Source: Spiroplasma phoeniceum P40 (lineage in GTDB: Bacteria; Bacillota_I; Bacilli_A; Mycoplasmatales; Mycoplasmataceae). From it: a stretch of DNA of 64,000 bases. Below the pieces are notes generated by a model that did no database searches, was not told the DNA's origin, and saw nothing but the letters and a program-made list of their open reading frames with translations. Each line of letters opens with the position of its first letter. Positions within the stretch are counted from its first letter, which is position 1. Positions 49,596-59,253 of the stretch are shown here, piece after piece. Both the position numbers and the translations under genes were made by a program. The stretch covers positions 186,001-250,000 of the forward strand of contig NZ_CP031088.1 of NCBI RefSeq assembly GCF_003339775.1, written 5' to 3'.

Positions 49596-49919
49596 TATTT
49601 ATTATTTATCATGTATTTTGACTGTGGCACACTAGTTTTTATATGTGATTTGATGTAAAAAATGAATTTATTAAATAGAAAAATGAACTTATTATATTTA
49701 CTATTAAAGTTCTTAATAGTTATTTTCAGTGTGCCAATTTTTATTATTTTTATATTTAACAATGTTTATTAACAATGTTTATTAAACATTAAATAAACAA
49801 TATATTAGCATTATATATAACATTGTTAATAATCAGTGTTTATTGCAATAAATAAACATTATATAAACATTATTTATAACATTGTTTATTAAACAAATAT
49901 TTAGTTAGGAGACTATATT
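49596..49919. repeat. Viral noncoding region with iteron-like repeats (D+)
   Basis: GGCACACT and AGTGTGCC form the ends of the long inverted repeat (49626-49735); AATAAACATT-type repeats fill 49750-49912. No gene. Confidence 0.55.
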
Positions 49920-50282
49920 ATGGATATGAAATTTAAAACAACTAAGTAATATAAAAAAATAAAGAGAGATTTTATTTTTTTCAATTTGTGTTTTGGTTTT
50001 TGTTATTTTTTAATTTTCATTTGTTCTGGTTTTTCTATTGTTGTTATAATTTGGTCTTTAAATGTAGGAGATATTATTTATATTTTAATTTCCTTTTTCT
50101 GTTTAATAGCTTCTGTTTCCTTTTTATCATTATTGATTATAGGTCATATAATACAAGTTAAGGAATTTAGAGTTACAGTATTTAAGAAGCAATTATTACC
50201 GTTAGAAATTATTAATAATGGAGTATTAGGAAAAGGCACAATTTTAAGACCAGTAAGACGAGGAGATGATAAAATTGAGTAA
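49920..50282 (+). pseudogene. 120-aa plectrovirus membrane protein, nonsense at codon 10 (D+)
   Basis: MDMKFKTTK then TAA (GAA in copy B), then [15 protein letters not shown]- carries the same TAA. Confidence 0.75.
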
Positions 50283-50657
50283 TTTTGTTAAGAAAAATCA
50301 GAATATAGAAAATTATTTTATTAGTAAGGAATTTATCCCTTTTACAACAGAAAAAGCAAGTTTTATAAATTTGCCTAATCATAATCGCCATTAGCAATCG
50401 GTTTGATTTATGATAATTCTTACCCTATTGTAAAATATGATGAAAATTTAAAGCGAAATATTTGAAAATATTTAACTGGAACAGAATTAATCAATTTATA
50501 TAATCAATATAAACAAAATTATTTTACTAAAATGAAAAAAGCTTTATTTTTAAGTGAACCTAAAAAAGTAAAAGCAAATAATAACAATAATAATTTAACA
50601 AATTGAAGTGTTGAAAAAGAACAAGAATTAATTAATGATTTAGAAAGTTTAAATTAA
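50266..50657 (+). pseudogene. 149-aa plectrovirus protein with internal deletion (D+)
   Basis: After NLPNHNRH the sequence jumps to [11 protein letters not shown]; about 58 bp found in D- and B are missing and the frame is lost. Confidence 0.75.
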
Positions 50658-50807
50658 ATGAGTTTATATGATTATTGAGTTCAATTTGTTAGTTATATTA
50701 TTGGTGCAAATGCCCCTGAGTTTTTATATGTTATATCGTTTGTGTTATTTATTGTTTTGTTTTTTGGAATGTTTTTTAAACTTATTCAAAAAATGTGGAG
50801 TTTTTAA
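50658..50807 (+). CDS. Plectrovirus small membrane protein, 49 aa (D+)
   Basis: MSLYDYWVQFVSYIIGANAP..., intact and the same as copies B and D-. Confidence 0.7.
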
Positions 50808-50809
50808 AA

Positions 50810-51013
50810 ATGCAAAATGATTGAATTAAATTAAAAGAGTTTTTCATTCATGTCTTTTTGTTTATAGATAAAACGAATGTTGAAAGTATTACAATGTGGA
50901 ATTTAACGCAAAATGAATATTTAACTTTAATGGTTGGTGTTTGAATTGTGATTTTGTTTTTAACTTGGTTTTTCTTGTGAATGGTTTTTAAAATAGTTGG
51001 GTATTTTAAATAA
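50810..51013 (+). CDS. Plectrovirus small membrane protein, 67 aa (D+)
   Basis: MQNDWIKLKEFFIHVFLFID..., intact; TAATG overlap with the Zot-like gene. Confidence 0.7.
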
Positions 51014-51522
51014 TGAAAAAATTTATATTTTTCTTTAAAAATTGTTGTTATATTAGTGGTTCAATGCTTTTGTTTAGTTTAATTGATTTATTACTTTGGA
51101 TAATTTCTTTGTATTGTGTTGGTTTAGTATTTTGAATATTATTTGCTTTGCAATGTGTATATTTTGTGTGATGATTGTGAAAAAATATTTTTTATCAGGT
51201 TAAATGCTTTTCGGTTAGTGAATTTTGTTTGAGATAATCCGTTATCGGTAATTATTGGTAAGTTAGGAACTGGTAAAACATTACTTTTAACTTATTTGTC
51301 GCAAACTATGAAATTATTGACAGATGAAATTTATAGTAATTATCCGTTAGAAGATGATAAAGTTAAAGTTTTAACATTTAAAAATTTAGATTTTACCGAT
51401 AGAACAAAAACCGGTTCCCCCAGATGATAGTGTTATTTTATTTGATGAAAGTTATTTGTATATTGATGGAACTAGTCCTCACGATGAGAAAAAAGTTCAT
51501 AGTGGTAAAATACCGTGAATTG
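51013..51522 (+). pseudogene. Zot-like ATPase, truncated and frameshifted (D+)
   Basis: Starts MKKFIFFFKNCCYISGSM. An extra G in TATCAGGTTAAATG shifts the frame near 51200 (shared with D-), and an extra A in GAACAAAAACC shifts it again near 51410. The Walker A and B coding sequences are still visible. It ends at the inversion junction. Confidence 0.75.
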
Positions 51523-51697
51523 CATAAATCGATAACTTAATAACCATAAAAAAGATTAAAAAATAAGCAATTGACGTATTTGTCATCGGTAATTTTGTAT
51601 TTCAAATTACATCAAAAATAAACAAAAATATATCAAAAAAAAAACTAAAAATCTTGTCTCAATTACTATTATTATTTTCAACTAATAAATTAATCAT
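51523..51697 (-). pseudogene. Truncated 125-aa membrane protein (D-)
   Basis: Starts [20 protein letters not shown] and is cut after about 58 codons by the D+/D- junction. Confidence 0.7.
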
Positions 51698-52705
51698 CTT
51701 TACTATTTCCTTTCTCTTTTTTAGGTTTTAAATTCTTTTTCAAAATATCAATATCAAATAACTCCAATCGTTCTTTAACACTTAATTTTGTGATTTCTGA
51801 CCAATAATATTCTTTTTTATTAACAATTTCATCATTCTTTAAATCACGCACAAACTTTAACCATTGACTATCATACTTATTAGCGAATTCAAGGGGAATA
51901 ATTATTTTAAAAAACTGAATTCCTAACCCAACATCCGACTTATGTTTTACTCTTTTACCTTCTGCTGTTCGTTCTACTGATTTTGTTTTTCAAATTTCAT
52001 AATCCGTTATATCTTGAAAAATTCCCATTCGCATAATAAAGAAACGATTAAAAAAATTAAATCCTTTTTTAGCAACGGGTTTTTTCAATGAAATTGGAAT
52101 AATAATTCCACTTGCTAACTGGCGAATATTATTTCAAATCATACCCTCACGCTGAGCAGTAAACAACGCACGATTACCAAAATGTCTCGCTAAAACAATT
52201 CACGGTATTTTACCACTATGAACTTTTTTTCTCATCGTGAGGACTAGTTCCATCAATATACAAATAACTTTCATCAAATAAAATAACACTATCATCTGGG
52301 GGAACCGGTTTTGTTCTATCGGTAAAATCTAAATTTTTAAATGTTAAAACTTTAACTTTATCATCTTCTAACGGATAATTACTATAAATTTCATCTGTCA
52401 ATAATTTCATAGTTTGCGACAAATAAGTTAAAAGTAATGTTTTACCAGTTCCTAACTTACCAATAATTACCGATAACGGATTATCTCAAACAAAATTCAC
52501 TAACCGAAAAGCATTTAACCTGATAAAAAATATTTTTTCACAATCATCACACAAAATATACACATTGCAAAGCAAATAATATTCAAAATACTAAACCAAC
52601 ACAATACAAAGAAATTATCCAAAGTAATAAATCAATTAAACTAAACAAAAGCATTGAACCACTAATATAACAACAATTTTTAAAGAAAAATATAAATTTT
52701 TTCAT
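51690..52705 (-). pseudogene. Zot-like ATPase with two single-base insertions (D-)
   Basis: Two bases longer than the intact 1014-bp gene: an extra C in GCATTTAACCTGAT (shared with D+) and an extra T in the run before CTCATCGTG. Walker A and B regions are present in sequence. RTKPVPPDD differs from RTKLVPPDD in B and C. Confidence 0.75.
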
Positions 52706-52908
52706 TATTTAAAATACCCAACTATTTTAAAAACCATTCACAAGAAAAACCAAGTTAAAAACAAAATCACAATTCAAACACCAACCATCAAAGTTAAATA
52801 TTCATTTTGCGTTAAATTCCACATTGTAATACTTTCAACATTCGCCTTATCTATAAACAAAAAGATATAAATAAAAAACTCTTTGAATTCTTGTCAATCA
52901 TTTTGCAT
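52705..52908 (-). CDS. Plectrovirus small membrane protein, 67 aa (D-)
   Basis: MQNDWQEFKEFFIYIFLFID..., closer to copy C than to B in its N terminus, so D- is mosaic. Intact. Confidence 0.7.
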
Positions 52909-52910
52909 TT

Positions 52911-53060
52911 TTAAAAACTCCACATTTTTTGAATAAGTTTAAAAAACATTCCAAAAAACAAAACAATAAATAACACAAACGATATAACATATAAAAACTC
53001 AGGGGCATTTGCACCAATAATATAACTAACAAATTGAACTCAATAATCATATAAACTCAT
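52911..53060 (-). CDS. Plectrovirus small membrane protein, 49 aa (D-)
   Basis: MSLYDYWVQFVSYIIGANAP..., intact. Confidence 0.7.
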
Positions 53061-53510
53061 TTAATTTAAACTTTCTAAATCATTAATTAATTCTTGTTCT
53101 TTTTCAACACTTCAATTTGTTAAATTATTATTGTTATTATTTGCTTTTACTTTTTTAGGTTCACTTAAAAATAAAGCTTTTTTCATTTTAGTAAAATAAT
53201 TTTGTTTATATTGATTATATAAATTGATTAATTCTGTTCCAGTTAAATATTTTCAAATATTTCGCTTTAAATTTTCATCATATTTTACAATAGGGTAAGA
53301 ATTATCATAAATCAAACCGATTGCTACTTGTTCCGAATGTTTTTTACTCGAATAAATAAACTTATTACTCAACCAAAAACCAATATGGCGATTATGATTA
53401 GGCAAATTTATAAAACTTGCTTTTTCTGTTGTAAAAGGGATAAATTCCTTACTAATAAAATAATTTTCTATATTCTGATTTTTCTTAACAAAATTACTCA
53501 ATTTTATCAT
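53061..53510 (-). CDS. Plectrovirus 149-aa protein (D-)
   Basis: Open from [20 protein letters not shown] to the Asn-rich tail. With copy B, one of only two intact copies of this gene in the window. Soluble, unknown role. Confidence 0.7.
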
Positions 53511-53856
53511 CTCCTCGTCTTACTGGTCTTAAAATTGTGCCTTTTCCTAATACTCCATTATTAATAATTTCTAACGGTAATAATTACTTCTTAAATACTG
53601 TAACTCTAAATTCCTTAACTTGTATTATATGACCTATAATCAATAATGATAAAAAGGAAACAGAAGCTATTAAACAGAAAAAGGAAATTAAAATATAAAT
53701 AATATCTCCTACATTTAAAGACCAAATTATAACAACAATAGAAAAACCAGAACAAATGAAAATTAAAAAATAACAAAAACCAAAACACAAATTGAAAAAA
53801 ATAAAATCTCTCTTTATTTTTTTATATTACTTAGTTGTTTTAAATTTCATATCCAT
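53494..53856 (-). pseudogene. 120-aa plectrovirus membrane protein, nonsense (D-)
   Basis: Same TAA at codon 10 as D+, plus a second stop where FKK is followed by TAA instead of CAA. Confidence 0.72.
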
Positions 53857-54086
53857 AATATAGTCTCCTAACTAAATATTTATTTAATAAACAATGTTAT
53901 AAATAATGTTTATATAATTTTTTTTAATTTTAATAAACACTGATTATTAACAATGTTATAACTAGGGACCGCAAAATAAAATATTGCTTTGTTTGCATAA
54001 TTTCAACTCCTCAATTAAAAATATTATAAAAATTTTTGGTTCAAAACTGTAAAAACCAAAAATACAAAATGTATGTGGTTTCTACA

Positions 54087-55209
54087 CAAAAAATCGGTTA
54101 TAATGTTTTTAAATTGCAAGCACAAAAAGAGAATGATATGTACCGATATTATGATTTTAATTTTTTTGATTTACAAGTGGTAAATTTTTATTGAAAGATT
54201 TAATTAAAAAATATTTTAAAAATAAATTTTCAACTTTTTATTATTGAGCGAATAAAATTTTAATTGCATATAAAAATAATGATTTTGATGAATTATTATT
54301 AAAATCAACGTTACCACATAATATTAATTATCAATATAGTAATCATATTCGCAAAAATATTTGTGATTTATATTTTGAATATTGTAATAAGTGTACTGGT
54401 GGTGTTTTATCTTTGTTTTATAATTTAAAAAAAGGAATTCATGGAGAAGAATTAAAAAATAAAGCACCAAAAAATTTAAAAACATTTTTTCGTTGACTTA
54501 AAAAAGATGAAAGATGATTAAAAATAAAAAAATAAAATTAAAGAAATTAAAAAAAACATCCAAGATATGAAGTTAAAGAAATAGGTTTATTAAAGATGGA
54601 CGCTAAATATTTTGCACCAAGTGAATTTTCAGTTGATAAAAGTATTATGTTTATGATTTTATTGATGAAAAAAAGATAATGCTATTGCTGCTGTTAAAAA
54701 AGCAATTAGTGATTTTAAAAATATATTTGGTATTAGAATAATACGGAATAGAACTGATAACGGTTCTGAATTTATTAATAATTATCGGAATAATCAAAAA
54801 ATACTGTTAAAGAAACTAATTTTACTCAATTTTTAACAGATAAAAATATTTTTCATCAGACAACACCGGTTCGTTCTCCACAGTCAAGCGGTAAGATTGA
54901 AAGATTTCATCAAAATTATACTAAATTATTTGTATTTGAAGAAAAAATATTAAATGTTGTTAGTTTACAGAATAAATTAAATGATTATTATTATTTTTAT
55001 AATTTTGAAAGAGTTCATAAGTCTTTAAATTTTCAGACACCATTTAACTTTTTGAATAGTTTAATTAAATAATTTTAAATTATTAAGTTTTTGTATTTAA
55101 ACTAATTTTTAGTTTGTTTAATTTTATATTTTTTATTTATTTATTTTATGATATTTTTATAATTATAAATAAATATTTTTAATCTTTAAAATGTCTGTGG
55201 TATACTACA
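54087..55209 (+). mobile_element. Plectrovirus copy E, 3' end with broken transposase
   Basis: Begins inside the adsorption gene (QKIGYNVFKLQAQKENDMYR), jumps to the transposase at about 54166, and ends at the terminal repeat GGTATACTACA (55209). It supplies the right-hand end of block 2. Confidence 0.8.
54166..55072 (+). pseudogene. Plectrovirus transposase, several frameshifts (copy E)
   Basis: N-terminal part open (FLLKDLIKKYFKNKFSTFYY, LKKGIHGEELKNKAPKNLKT), then shifts near 54530, 54650 and 54800. A block of about 60 codons around DKLSTDNAID is partly deleted. The end NFERVHKSLNFQTPFNFLNS is intact. Confidence 0.8.
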
Positions 55210-55224
55210 CTAATATTTCAAATT
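55210..55224. repeat. 15-bp target duplication, right side of viral block 2
   Basis: CTAATATTTCAAATT, identical to 48845-48859. Confidence 0.8.
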
Positions 55225-55479
55225 TAATATTTATACTTTCACTTATAATTTAGCAATTAATTATAACTTATTTTTTAAAAAAATATATTACTTTTTTTAA
55301 AAAAATAAATATTTTTAAAAAGCAAATTATTTACAATTTTAAGCTTAAAAATGGGAAAAAAATTGATATTTTAATAATTATCACTAAATTAATTGTGCCA
55401 TAAAATGAGAAGAATATAATGAAAGTGTAAATAATATTTACGGCGTCAATATAGATATTTTTGCAGGAGATGATTAATA

Positions 55480-55973
55480 ATGTTTGGTTATAAGAATATC
55501 TTAGTTGGTGTTGGAACAATTGCGTTGGCAACTACCCCGGCATTATTATTATCGAATACAACATTTATCAATAATACATACAATAAAACTGCACATAATA
55601 TAAAACCGAGGAAAAACTATGAATAACATATCAACAATTTTATCAAAATAATAAATCAAATATTAATCTAACAAATATTAAAAATTTAAAAGATTGGATT
55701 AATGAATGTGATTATTATTTTGTTTACTAACACTTATACTTAAATCATGCTTTATTAACCAAAGTTCAAAATGATTTAGTATCAGTTGGCGGAGTTATTG
55801 CAGCCTTATTAAGCACAATCCCAGAAATTGCAACTGTCGCTGGAATTGTTACTGCATTATTAATTGCACAATGATATGTCTGAAATATTCCATCATATGA
55901 TCAGGGTAATGGTGTTGGTATTAACTTAATTGGAGTAGTTCCTCAAATTATAACTTCTGTTTGAACACAATAA
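55480..55973 (+). pseudogene. Secreted or membrane-active hydrophobic protein, decayed
   Basis: The good ribosome site GCAGGAGATG precedes MFGYKNILVGVGTIALATTP, a signal-like helix. The frame is lost near 55615, and a stop interrupts near 55730. The tail is a long Gly/Ala/Val-rich helix (SVGGVIAALLSTIPEIATVA, GIVTALLIAQWYVW) and a final hydrophobic segment. Composition resembles pore-forming or bacteriocin-like peptides, which is only an impression. A terminator follows at 56023. Confidence 0.5.
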
Positions 55974-56022
55974 GTTATTAGTTTATTATCACAGACAAGG
56001 CCCAGATTTATTATTTACACTA

Positions 56023-56047
56023 CTGCTAGTATAAACTAGCAGTTTTT
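56023..56047 (+). terminator. Terminator
   Basis: CTGCTAGT(ATAA)ACTAGCAG followed by TTTTT. Confidence 0.85.
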
Positions 56048-56077
56048 AAATTTAGTTTTTAATTAAATTTAAACAAA

Positions 56078-56101
56078 TAAAAAGAGCACTTTGCTCTTTT
56101 T
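56078..56101 (-). terminator. Terminator
   Basis: AAAAAGAGCA(AAGT)GCTCTTTTT-type stem at the end of the leftward pseudogene; the stop at 56100 touches it. Confidence 0.8.
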
Positions 56102-56645
56102 ATCTTTCATTTTCAATTTCTTGGTTTTGTTCTTGCTGTGTTGCAATATGTTCTTTATAAATTTTTATCGTTTGTTCTTTAGTTAATTTTTCTAATCTTG
56201 CTGGTTTAGGTACTACATTTGGGACGTGTTTTATTACCCCTGTATAAAAGATTGAATTACCTGTTTGTAATATGTTTTCATTTTTGCTATCAGTTTCAGA
56301 TTAAGGGTTACCAACTTCTAGTCCTGCATTTGCTTTTAATTCAAAAGTATTTAGTTTACTTTTTAAATTACTTAAAGTTTTCTGTGCGACATCAATAATT
56401 TCTGGTCCATTTACAATATTTTCTTTTTATCATTGTGAAAATATTGTAAAACTACCTCATTAAATAATTCATTATAAAAATTTTTAATGTCTGATAGTTC
56501 TTCTAAGTTTATTATTTCTTTTAGATTATTATCATTTGAGATAACCTCTTGGTATATTTTATATTTTTCATCTAATTCTGCTTTAAAATCTGCATATTCA
56601 TTTAGCAATAACTTTTAAATTATTAATAAATTCGATTCTTTTCAT
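56100..56645 (-). pseudogene. Decayed coiled-coil protein
   Basis: MKRIEFINNLKVIAK, then in another frame LNEYADFKAELDEKYKIYQE and NFYNELFNEVVLQYFH, then a third segment (NGPEIIDVAQKTLSNLKSKL) with an internal TAA, to the end QEQNQEIENER. At least three lesions. Charged and helical throughout; unknown family. Confidence 0.5.
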
Positions 56646-56683
56646 TGCAATTTTCTTTCAATATTATTTTTAATTATTATTTC

Positions 56684-57286
56684 TTAAAATGTTTTAACAA
56701 CTTTTTGAATTTCTTCATCATATTGGTCAATTAACTCATCTGGACTTAGGGCATTGGTTGGAGCAACTTTCGTTCCTGCAACAAGAATTGGTTTATTAAC
56801 AGTAGCACCAACAAATTCTCATGTTCCTTTTAAATATTCGGTGTGATTTCCCCATGGATATCAACCAAAAGGAGCTCCTTGAGTTGTTAAAATTTGTACT
56901 TTTAAATGTGGTAATAACCCTATTGCATCACCTTTTTTTGCATATTTATATGAAAATGTTTTTTCTGCAACTAACACATGATCTAAGTAATTTTTCATTA
57001 AGCCAGAAACATTAAAGTTGTTCATTGGACATACAACAATAACTTTTTGCACTTCTTTTAATTGATTAATATAAACATCAGCATCCTCTGAATTAAAATA
57101 AGTGCCAAAATTATCACGCGTAAGTGTTTTAAGAGCCATTTGGGTTTCGTTTAAATCTAAAAGAATAATTTCATCGTTTGCATTTGCTGCTTGATAATAT
57201 TTAAGAAAACGAGCTGCTAAAGCTTTTGAATATGATTTTTCATTAGTACTAACCGTTCCATAAATTACTAATACTTTATTTGCCAT
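56684..57286 (-). CDS. azoR: FMN-dependent NADH-azoreductase / quinone reductase, 200 aa
   Basis: Flavodoxin-like fold: VLVIYGTVSTNEKSYSKALA binds the FMN phosphate, and VVCPMNNFNVSGLMKNYLDH is the P-M-x-N-F motif that contacts the isoalloxazine ring. ILTTQGAPFGW and EFVGAT complete the site. Reduces quinones and azo compounds using NADH. The TGA Trp in the loop FGWYPWGN shortens it in the standard code. Length matches AcpD/AzoR. Confidence 0.9.
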
Positions 57287-57473
57287 GATTATCGTTCCTT
57301 TCTCGTTTTATTTTATCATATTTTATTCTCTAAACTAATTAATAATATTGTTAGGAACTGTTTAAAATGATAATTTTTGATAATTTAAAAAATTTAACAA
57401 AATTTTTAAAATAGCAAATAATTTTTAGCATTTTAATAATATAATAATGTTATGAAAAAGAGAAAAAAATATT

Positions 57474-57793
57474 ATGTATTATAAAAAAGCAAGGTTATTG
57501 TTAAAATAACAAATATCACGCCGTTCGGTGCTTTTTGTGATTTAAAAGACTCAGCTGGTTTAATTCATATTAGTAAATTTTCTGATTTCTTTGTTCGAGA
57601 TATTCGATAATTTGTTAATGTTGGTGACAATGTTGAAGTAGAAGTTCTTGATTTTGACCCCGTTAAAAAACATGTCAAATTAAGTTACAAAAATTGCCGT
57701 CCAGAATTATTGAAAAAAGACAATAATCCAACAGAAAAAACACTGACAAATTCAGAATCATTACCTAATAAGCATGATTTATTATCAAAATAA
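57474..57793 (+). pseudogene. S1-domain RNA-binding protein (YugI/GSP13-like), broken
   Basis: MYYKKA at the head, then in the next frame KVIVKITNITPFGAFCDLKD and GLIHISKFSDFFVRDIR, typical S1 strands. A one-base loss near 57490 and a CAA-to-TAA change at RDIR-stop-FVNVGD kill it. The acidic/Ser-rich tail is normal for this protein. Confidence 0.8.
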
Positions 57794-57842
57794 ATAAACT
57801 AGTAAAAAGTATAAAAAGGTAAAAGTAGTTTCAAACTACTTT

Positions 57843-58778
57843 TTATTTTGCTAAATTTAATTGTTTTTGTAACTGGTTTGTTTGTTTACTACTAATTTTA
57901 TTTTGTGCAAAATAGAATCCAAAGTAACAGCCACTAATAATTAGGGCAAAGGTTGTGTAAACAACAATTGTTTGGACAGCCATCGGAACTTTACCATTTG
58001 TATAACTAGCTTTTGGATTTGTAAATTCCATAAAATCATATGGGAAATAACCCGATAATGACATATCTGGTCATGGTTTTCAACTATGAGTTACTTTTAA
58101 AATATAACCAAAAATAGTAAACACCAAGAAATAACCTAAAATTGTTGCTAAACTATAACCTCATCAACGTAACATAGTTATTTTGTTATAACTTAAATCA
58201 TGATGTTGATAAAAAACAAAATAATAAATCACACCTAATAGAGGAATTAAAGAATGTTGCAAAAACATACTCATTCATTGAATTGGTAATCAACTTTTAA
58301 AATCACCAGTAATTGGTAAAGAAAGATTATAAAAGAATAACGTAAAGCAAATAACTACCATTGTTAATAATCCTACTTTACTATTATCATATCGCCCTTT
58401 TCCTTCTTTTAACGTATTAAACGCAGAATTAAGGAAGAAAGCAGAAAAAAGCAATGTTGAATATGAGGTATATAAGGTTAGGTTTCGAAAAATAACCATA
58501 AAACTAATACTAATATCTGATCAACTTTGTAACTCTGCTAATTTTGTTTCATACTTTGGTACTCAACTTTTGGGAAATATTCCATGATGTTTAGACCATA
58601 ATGTCAATGATAAACTAACACTAGTAAAAACAATAATTGAAATAATTGGTAAAAAACCAATTATTATTTTAAATCAAAACCGTCCACTTTTAGTTAAAGT
58701 TTTAATATTATTTTTTAATATTCAAATTTTATTATTATTTAGTTTTAATATTGTTTCGTTGTTTGTTATATTTTCCAT
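57843..58778 (-). CDS. Multi-pass membrane protein, 311 aa (possibly Pr6Pr-like)
   Basis: MENITNNETILKLNNNKIWI, then about seven helices (FLPIISIIVFTSVSLSLTLW, YSTLLFSAFFLNSAF, GLLTMVVICFTLFFY, VQTIVVYTTFALIISGCYFG). A His-rich point HSLIPLLGVIYYFVF followed by PDMSLSGYFPYDFMEF fits the Pr6Pr/FAR-17a pattern, only by shape. Many TGA Trp. Overlaps the small upstream gene by 13 nt. The substrate is unknown. Confidence 0.7.
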
Positions 58779-58915
58779 TTTTGGGCCTCTTTTAATTCTT
58801 CATAAACCATTTTTAATGTCTCATGTGCCATTTTGTTAGGTCATTTTTTGAAATCATCACCACAGATTTGTTTTACTTGTTCTATTTGTTTAACAATATT
58901 ATTAATTTTTTCCAT
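58766..58915 (-). CDS. Small helical protein upstream of the membrane gene, 49 aa
   Basis: MEKINNIVKQIEQVKQICGD..., one Cys, charged helix, TGA Trp. AAAGGAG before ATG and a stop inside the next start show translational coupling with the 311-aa membrane protein. It may be an accessory subunit. Confidence 0.65.
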
Positions 58916-58924
58916 ATATTAAAT

Positions 58925-59165
58925 ACTCCTTTGCTTAAAATACCTTTTTAACGATAAAAACCACCTTAGTGATCTTAAATATATATGGTACCTTACATCA
59001 ACGAGAAAAGCAAGATTTTAATTGGCAATATTTGTGAATTCCAATAACATTTTGGACTAATTTATTAAAATTAAAGGAAAAGTTCTGAACTTAAATATTA
59101 AAACATTATATAAATGGCGTAAATATAATGTCGGTTTACGAAAAAGAAAAATACTATATTAATAA
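58925..59165 (+). pseudogene. Possible remnant of a transposase
   Basis: About 240 bp with a short protein-like stretch LNLNIKTLYKWRKYNVGLRK that resembles the helix region of IS30-type transposases. There is no start and several stops. Weak call. Confidence 0.25.
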
Positions 59166-59169
59166 TACA

Positions 59170-59197
59170 TAAAAAAAGCACGATAATGCTTTTATCA
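59170..59197 (-). terminator. Terminator of the adhesin-like gene
   Basis: Leftward reading: AAAAGCA(TTATCG)TGCTTTTTTT, about 60 nt after the stop. Confidence 0.8.
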
Positions 59198-59253
59198 AAT
59201 TAATTCCAAATTTAAATTAAATTAACAATTATTTTTCTGTTATCCCAATACTT

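Larger units (their letters stand above)
48860..51522 (+). mobile_element. Plectrovirus copy D+, truncated in the Zot-like gene
   Basis: Begins with a mutated end TGTATAAAGCACACACATTT and reads right through the 36-aa, 49-aa, coat, repeat, 120-aa, 149-aa, 49-aa and 67-aa genes into the Zot-like gene. It stops at 51513-51522 at CCGTGAATTG, where the inverted copy D- begins. Contains several inactivating changes. Confidence 0.85.
51513..54086 (-). mobile_element. Plectrovirus copy D-, inverted partner of D+
   Basis: Runs left from the CTACA end at 54086. A deletion joins the start of the 36-aa gene directly to the repeat region at about 53960, removing the 49-aa and coat genes. It continues through the 120-aa to Zot-like and 125-aa genes and ends at the junction with D+. 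Confidence 0.85.
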
